Assembly (NCBI GenBank): GCA_029287645.1
Contig: JARFQS010000209.1
Location: forward strand, 1-10,666
Source: Thermoanaerobaculia bacterium
GTDB taxonomy: Bacteria; Acidobacteriota; Thermoanaerobaculia; Multivoradales; JAHEKO01
DNA: 10,666 nt
Reading direction: 5' to 3'
The first letter of the stretch is position 1; each line of letters begins with the position of its first letter. Below are positions 6,760 through 10,666 of this stretch, piece after piece. The position numbers were made by a program, and so were the translations under genes. The notes beneath the pieces were generated by a model that was not told the DNA's origin, did no database searches, and worked only from the letters and a program-made list of their open reading frames with translations.

Positions 6760-6805
6760 GATTTCTCTGCCCAATCGGCTCTGCTCGACGCCGCGCCCTG
6801 ACAGA

Positions 6806-6843
6806 GGCCATTCACCACCCTGCATCGAGATATAGTGGTGGCC
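6806..6843. promoter_or_regulatory. Imperfect dyad upstream of the molybdenum hydroxylase operon
   Basis: CACCAC (6813-6818) and GTGGTG (6835-6840) are exact inverted repeats around a 16-base loop. GGC and GCC at 6806-6808 and 6841-6843 extend the stem across a bulge. A TATAGT sequence (6831-6836) overlaps the right arm and could be a -10 box, but no good -35 is seen. It may be an operator for the operon or an end structure of the cytochrome mRNA. The rest of the 112-base gap (6760-6871) shows nothing else recognisable. Confidence 0.25.
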
Positions 6844-6871
6844 ACATCAGCCATAGACCCGGAGGACTCTG

Positions 6872-7522
6872 ATGAATGACAACCACCGGAAGAAGAAGGA
6901 TGAGAAGGCCGAAGGAGGGGTCACTCGTCGGCACTTCCTGACCGGTGCCGGTATCGGCGCGGTCGGTCTGGCAGCCGGAGCGCCAGCCGTGGAAGGAGCC
7001 ACCGAGCAAGACGCCGCCAATCTCATCGCTGCGGGTGAAGCCGTACCGGTCACCCTGCGAATCAACGGAACCCGGCAACGACTCCTGGTGGAGCCGCGCT
7101 GGTCGCTCGCCTACATCCTCCGCGAGAAGTTGCTGCTGACCGGAACGAAGCTCGGCTGCGACCGCGGAGAGTGCGGTGCTTGCACGGTCCTGGAGGATGG
7201 TGTGCCCCGTTACTCCTGCATGACACTCGCCCTGGAGGCAGAGGACAGGGAGATCACGACCCTGGAGGGACTGCTCGAAGGTGAGGAGCTCGGCGCCGTC
7301 CAACGCGCCTTCGAGGAGAAGGATGCCCTGCAGTGCGGCTACTGCACCCCAGGGCAGGTGATGGCGGTCGAAGGTCTGCTGCGCTCCAACCCCGATCCAA
7401 CACTCGAGGAGATCCGCACCGGAGTGAGCGGGAACCTTTGCCGCTGCGGGACCTACCCCAACATCTTCAAAGCCGCCCGCCTGGCCGCTGATCTGAAACG
7501 AGGCAAGGGAGGTGGATCATGA
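6872..7522 (+). CDS. Tat-exported [2Fe-2S] subunit of a xanthine dehydrogenase-family molybdenum hydroxylase
   Basis: A 216-residue small subunit that passes electrons from the molybdenum centre through two [2Fe-2S] clusters. A twin-arginine signal, TRRHFL at 18-23, precedes a Gly/Ala-rich hydrophobic stretch (25-40). The signal should carry the folded, cofactor-loaded complex to the periplasm, as known for PaoA (YagT) of E. coli. The ferredoxin-like domain has Cys96, Cys101, Cys104 and Cys116. The helical C-terminal domain has QCGYCTPG (Cys155, Cys158) and CRC (Cys190, Cys192), so all eight ligands are present. Most cytosolic relatives lack the export signal and are shorter at the N-terminus. 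ATG 6872 follows GGAGG by 6 bases. The stop overlaps the next start as ATGA, so this is the first gene of the operon. Function is confident; the substrate is unknown. Confidence 0.96.
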   Translation: MNDNHRKKKDEKAEGGVTRRHFLTGAGIGAVGLAAGAPAVEGATEQDAANLIAAGEAVPVTLRINGTRQRLLVEPRWSLAYILREKLLLTGTKLGCDRGECGACTVLEDGVPRYSCMTLALEAEDREITTLEGLLEGEELGAVQRAFEEKDALQCGYCTPGQVMAVEGLLRSNPDPTLEEIRTGVSGNLCRCGTYPNIFKAARLAADLKRGKGGGS

Positions 7523-9831
7523 CTGAGGCCAACTACTACGAGCGCGGACCTATTCCCGAAACGCCCGAGCCGAAGCAGAAGCAGGATCATTGGACGGACA
7601 CCCGAGTCGTGGGGCAGCCTCTGCCACGCGTCGACGCCTATCAACGTTTGAGCGGGGCTGCCGTCTATCCGTCCGACGTCCATCTGCCGGACATGTTGTA
7701 CGGCGCCGTGCTGCGTTGCCCACATGCCCATGCCCGAATCGAGAGCATCGACATCAGAGCCGCGGAAGAGATCCCCGGTGTCCGAGCCGTGCTGACTGCC
7801 TCGAGCCCGGGCGCCGACCTCGCCTGGCAGCCCGAAAGCGACGGGCCGACCTCGATGCTGTTCGATTCGACCTGCCGGTTCGAGGGCGAGGCCGTTGCCG
7901 CCGTAGCGGCAGCGACCCCCTACCAGGCGCAGGATGCCTTGCGTGCCATCGAGGTCTCCTATGACGTTCTGCCGGCTGTCTCCACCCCGCAGGCCGCACT
8001 GGAGCCGGGAGCCCCCAAGCTCCATCCGGACGGCAATAGCGTCGGAGAGCCGTCGACCTACGAGCGCGGTGATTTGAACGCGGGATTCGAAGCAGCCGAC
8101 GCGGTGGTTGAAGAGACCTTCGAGGTTCCCTTCCTTCTCCACACCCCGATGGAGCTTCATGGCTGTGTGGCACGTTGGGAAGGAGACAAACTGACCCTGT
8201 GGGAGTCGACCCAGGGCGTGTACAACGTTCAGAGTCAGACGGCCGCCGCCCTCGATCTTCCTCTCAGCCATGTGAGAGTGATCGGCCACTACATGGGCGG
8301 AGGATTCGGGTCCAAACTGGCCATCGGCAAGTACACGCTGATTGCAGCGCTACTGGCGAAGAAGACCGCCAAACCGGTGAAGGTGTTCTTGAGCCGTGAA
8401 GAGACGCTCGTGTGTGCGGGAAACAGACCAGGCGGCACCATGCGTTGTAAAGCGGGCGCCAAGACCGATGGCACGCTGACCGCCCTCGAATTCGAGGCGC
8501 TGGGCTCCGGCGGCGCCTACTCACCCTATGGCACCGGGCTCTTCGACTGGCAGATTCGGGACCTGTATCGCTGCCCGAATGTGCGCACCAAGGGGCAGAG
8601 TGCCTACATGAACGCCGGAAATGAGAGACCGATGCGCGCCCCTGGACACCCACAGGGGTCCTGGGCCCTGGAGCAGGTTCTCGACGCCCTGGCCGAGAAG
8701 CTCGATCTCGATCCTGTGCAGCTGCGTCTCCGAAATCTGACCACCGTGAGTCAGGCTCGGGGAGACATTCCCTACACCTCGACAGGCTTCAAGGAGTGTC
8801 TCGAAGAGGGTGCCGAGGCCTTTGGGTGGGCTGCCGCACGATCAGAATCTGGCGAAAACGGTGCCGTCGTGAGAGGTGTCGGAATGGCCGGCTGCACCTG
8901 GGTAGCCGGTGCAGGGGGTCCGCCCTCGACAGCCATCGTCAAGTACTTCGCCGACGGCAGCGTGAGCCTGAACATGGGGGCCAGCGACATCGGAACCGGT
9001 ACCAAGACGGTCATGGCCATGGTCGTTGCCGAGGAGCTGGGCGTACCCGTCGAGCGCATCCAGATCGAGCATGCCGACACCGGAACGACCGAGTTCGCCA
9101 CTGGCAGCGGGGGCAGCAAAACGGTTCCGACCGAATCGCCTGCCGTGCGCGCCGCGGCCTTGGACTGCAAAGAGCAGCTCCTCGCGATGGCGGCCGTCGA
9201 TCTGGAAACCGCGGTCGGCGACCTTCAGCTCGAGGCCGGTGAGGTCTTCTCGGCACGCGACTCCTCCAAGCGGGTCGCCGTCGGGGAGATCAGCCAGTTC
9301 AGACGACGCCGCACGGTCATCGGAATCGGCTACCGAGGTCCGAACCCTGAAGGCAAGGCGACCTGCCCGTTCGCCGCGCAGTTCTGCGAAGTCGAGGTCA
9401 ACAAGCTGACAGGAGAGGTCAAGGTTCTCCGGTTCCTCGGGGCTCACGACAGTGGACGGGTCATGAGCCGCCTGACCTACGACAATCAGGTCTACGGTGG
9501 CATCGTCATGGGCATCGGATTCGGCTTGACCGAGCGCCGCGTCCTGGATGCAAAGCAGACTGGAAAGATGGTCAACAAGAACTGGCACGATTACAAGATT
9601 CCGACCGCGATGGACGTGCCGGCTGATATCGAGTCCCTACCCATCGAGATTCGGGATGTGGAGTGCAATTCGACCGGCGCCAAGGGTTTGGGAGAGCCGG
9701 TGACCATCCCGACCGCTGCGGCTGTCGCCAATGCCGTCTACCACGCCACCGGCGTCCGAGTCACAGAGGCGCCGATCACTCCCACCAGACTCGTCGAGCT
9801 ACTGGCGGCCCATGACCAGAGGAGGGCCTGA
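7519..9831 (+). CDS. Molybdopterin-binding catalytic subunit, xanthine dehydrogenase family
   Basis: A 770-residue subunit, the usual size, that hydroxylates its substrate (an aldehyde, N-heterocycle or similar) at a molybdopterin-bound Mo, using water as the oxygen source. An N-terminal aldehyde-oxidase/xanthine-dehydrogenase a/b-hammerhead domain begins near VVGQPLPRVDAYQRLSGAAV (30-49). Cofactor-binding motifs follow: GGGFGSK (260-266), MRAPGHPQGSWALEQ (372-386) and MGASDIGTGTKT (486-497). The conserved GLGEP is at 723-727 with Glu726 in the place of the catalytic base. No signal peptide is seen, so export would be by piggy-backing on the Tat signal of the small subunit. The start ATG 7519 overlaps the upstream stop, with AAGGGAGG 6 bases before it. 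Side chains around the active site do not let me name the substrate. Similarity to PaoC-type aldehyde oxidoreductases is inferred mainly from the operon make-up. Confidence 0.95.
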   Translation: MTEANYYERGPIPETPEPKQKQDHWTDTRVVGQPLPRVDAYQRLSGAAVYPSDVHLPDMLYGAVLRCPHAHARIESIDIRAAEEIPGVRAVLTASSPGADLAWQPESDGPTSMLFDSTCRFEGEAVAAVAAATPYQAQDALRAIEVSYDVLPAVSTPQAALEPGAPKLHPDGNSVGEPSTYERGDLNAGFEAADAVVEETFEVPFLLHTPMELHGCVARWEGDKLTLWESTQGVYNVQSQTAAALDLPLSHVRVIGHYMGGGFGSKLAIGKYTLIAALLAKKTAKPVKVFLSREETLVCAGNRPGGTMRCKAGAKTDGTLTALEFEALGSGGAYSPYGTGLFDWQIRDLYRCPNVRTKGQSAYMNAGNERPMRAPGHPQGSWALEQVLDALAEKLDLDPVQLRLRNLTTVSQARGDIPYTSTGFKECLEEGAEAFGWAAARSESGENGAVVRGVGMAGCTWVAGAGGPPSTAIVKYFADGSVSLNMGASDIGTGTKTVMAMVVAEELGVPVERIQIEHADTGTTEFATGSGGSKTVPTESPAVRAAALDCKEQLLAMAAVDLETAVGDLQLEAGEVFSARDSSKRVAVGEISQFRRRRTVIGIGYRGPNPEGKATCPFAAQFCEVEVNKLTGEVKVLRFLGAHDSGRVMSRLTYDNQVYGGIVMGIGFGLTERRVLDAKQTGKMVNKNWHDYKIPTAMDVPADIESLPIEIRDVECNSTGAKGLGEPVTIPTAAAVANAVYHATGVRVTEAPITPTRLVELLAAHDQRRA

Positions 9832-9834
9832 TCC

Positions 9835-10666
9835 ATGCTGCCGAACTTCGCCTACATTCGTGCCCACTCCAAGCAAGAGGCTCTCGAAAACCTGACTGCC
9901 GAAGGAGCATATGTCCATGCCGGTGGGACCGATCTTCTGGGATGTGCCCGTGACGAGATCTTCGCGGTCGAGAAGCTGGTCAGCATCAGCCGACTCGACG
10001 AGCTCAAGGGTATCGACAGGACCGGGGATGGCAGGCTCCGGATCGGTGCACTCACCACGATCTCCGAAGTCTCCAGCAGCTCTCTGGTTCGAGAGGGCTA
10101 TCCGGGCCTGGCTCAAGCGGCAGGTGACGTCGCCAGCCCTCAGCTTCGAAACCAGGGCACCCTGGGCGGCAATCTCTGTCAAAGACCCCGATGCTGGTAC
10201 TTTCGCGGCGACTTCGAGTGCGCCAAGAAGGGCGGTGACATGTGTTTTGCGGTGGAGGGTGAGAACCGGTACCACGCCATCTTCGGCGGAGATCCCTGCT
10301 ACATCGTCCACCCTTCCGATACGGCACCCATGCTGGTGGCACTCGGAGCGGAGGTGCGGCTCTCGGGACCCGGCGGGGACCGCTCGATGGCCCTCGAGAG
10401 CTTCTTCGTTCTTCCAGATCAGGACTTGGGTCGGGAGAACGTTCTGCAGAGAGGTGAAATTGTCACCGAAGTGCTCCTGCCCGAGGCCGCCGGGGTGAAG
10501 AGCTCGTACCGGAAGATCCGTGAACGCGGAGCCTGGGACTTCGCGCTCGTCAGCGTCGCGCTGGCTGTCCGGATGAGCGGTTCCACCATCGCCGAAGCGA
10601 GTGTCGTCCTCGGAGGCGTAGCCCCGGTACCCTGGCGATCGAAGGCCGCCGAAGCTGCCCTGACCG
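9835..10666 (+). CDS. FAD-binding subunit of the molybdenum hydroxylase with a Cys-rich [4Fe-4S]-type insert (3' end missing)
   Basis: The first 277 residues are visible; the gene runs off the right edge and a full subunit would be somewhat longer. The subunit accepts electrons from the [2Fe-2S] clusters and hands them on through FAD. FAD-binding motifs are HAGGTDLLG (28-36) and RNQGTLGGNL (105-114). Between them and the C-terminal domain is an insert of about 40 residues (115-158) holding Cys115, Cys120, Cys129, Cys137 and Cys155, with CWYFRG (120-125) and IVHPSD (157-162) at its ends. Such inserts bind an extra [4Fe-4S] cluster in E. coli PaoB and in the beta subunit of 4-hydroxybenzoyl-CoA reductase. 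The KIRERGAWDFALVSVA region (227-242) belongs to the CO dehydrogenase flavoprotein C-terminal domain. ATG 9835 lies 3 bases after the catalytic-subunit stop, with GGAGGG 8 bases upstream. Identity is confident; cluster occupancy is inferred. Confidence 0.94.
   Translation, partial: MLPNFAYIRAHSKQEALENLTAEGAYVHAGGTDLLGCARDEIFAVEKLVSISRLDELKGIDRTGDGRLRIGALTTISEVSSSSLVREGYPGLAQAAGDVASPQLRNQGTLGGNLCQRPRCWYFRGDFECAKKGGDMCFAVEGENRYHAIFGGDPCYIVHPSDTAPMLVALGAEVRLSGPGGDRSMALESFFVLPDQDLGRENVLQRGEIVTEVLLPEAAGVKSSYRKIRERGAWDFALVSVALAVRMSGSTIAEASVVLGGVAPVPWRSKAAEAALT

Noticed and set aside
5458..6825. A 455-codon minus-strand reading frame opposite the ankyrin-cytochrome gene
   Set aside because: The plus strand has ankyrin repeats, four CXXCH sites and a signal peptide. 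The minus-strand product has no domain-like pattern and is a product of high GC.
7453..9588. Minus-strand frames of 278 and 248 codons opposite the molybdopterin subunit gene
   Set aside because: They are shadows of a strongly supported 770-residue enzyme and show no domain pattern.
1..10666. tRNA or rRNA genes, CRISPR repeats, insertion sequences, phage genes
   Set aside because: I looked for cloverleaf-like segments, evenly spaced repeats, transposase or integrase motifs and terminal repeats, and saw none that could be supported.

Overview
The window looks like chromosomal DNA from a GC-rich, Gram-negative-type bacterium (around 60% GC by eye). Pointers to a double-membrane cell are a Tat-exported molybdoenzyme of the PaoABC type, a predicted lipoprotein hydrolase and an exported multiheme cytochrome. 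The gene style (Thr-type sulfatase-like lipoprotein, Atg22-like transporter, HX5D acyltransferase, ankyrin/cytochrome protein) would fit Acidobacteriota or a similar environmental phylum, but that is an impression and no marker gene is present. No RNA gene, CRISPR array, insertion sequence or prophage was seen, and coding density is high.

Left block, 1-2151, minus strand, read right to left: a small cupin protein, an Atg22/UMF1-type major facilitator transporter that starts at TTG and overlaps the cupin stop by 4 bases, and, 4 bases further on, a PlsC-type acyltransferase that runs off the left edge. The tight packing suggests one co-translated operon. What the three do together cannot be read from the sequence.

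Middle block, 2152-5236: a 180-base divergent spacer with a TATAAT-like box and nested dyads leads right into a solitary WcaJ/CpsE-like polyprenyl-phosphate sugar-phosphate transferase (plus strand), the type of enzyme that starts exopolysaccharide repeat synthesis. It converges, 31 bases apart, on a sulfatase-like alkaline-phosphatase-superfamily lipoprotein (minus strand). In that protein the usual formylglycine Cys/Ser position is threonine.

Right block, 5413-10666, plus strand: an exported protein that joins ankyrin repeats, a DUF3471-like beta domain and a tetraheme cytochrome c module is followed, after 112 bases, by a three-gene molybdenum hydroxylase operon. The operon encodes a Tat-signal [2Fe-2S] subunit, a molybdopterin subunit overlapping it by ATGA, and an FAD subunit with a Cys-rich insert, cut by the right edge. 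The set resembles the periplasmic aldehyde oxidoreductase PaoABC, but the order is FeS-Mo-FAD. The most interesting feature is the ankyrin-cytochrome fusion, which sits where an electron acceptor for the exported molybdoenzyme might be expected. That link is a hypothesis only.
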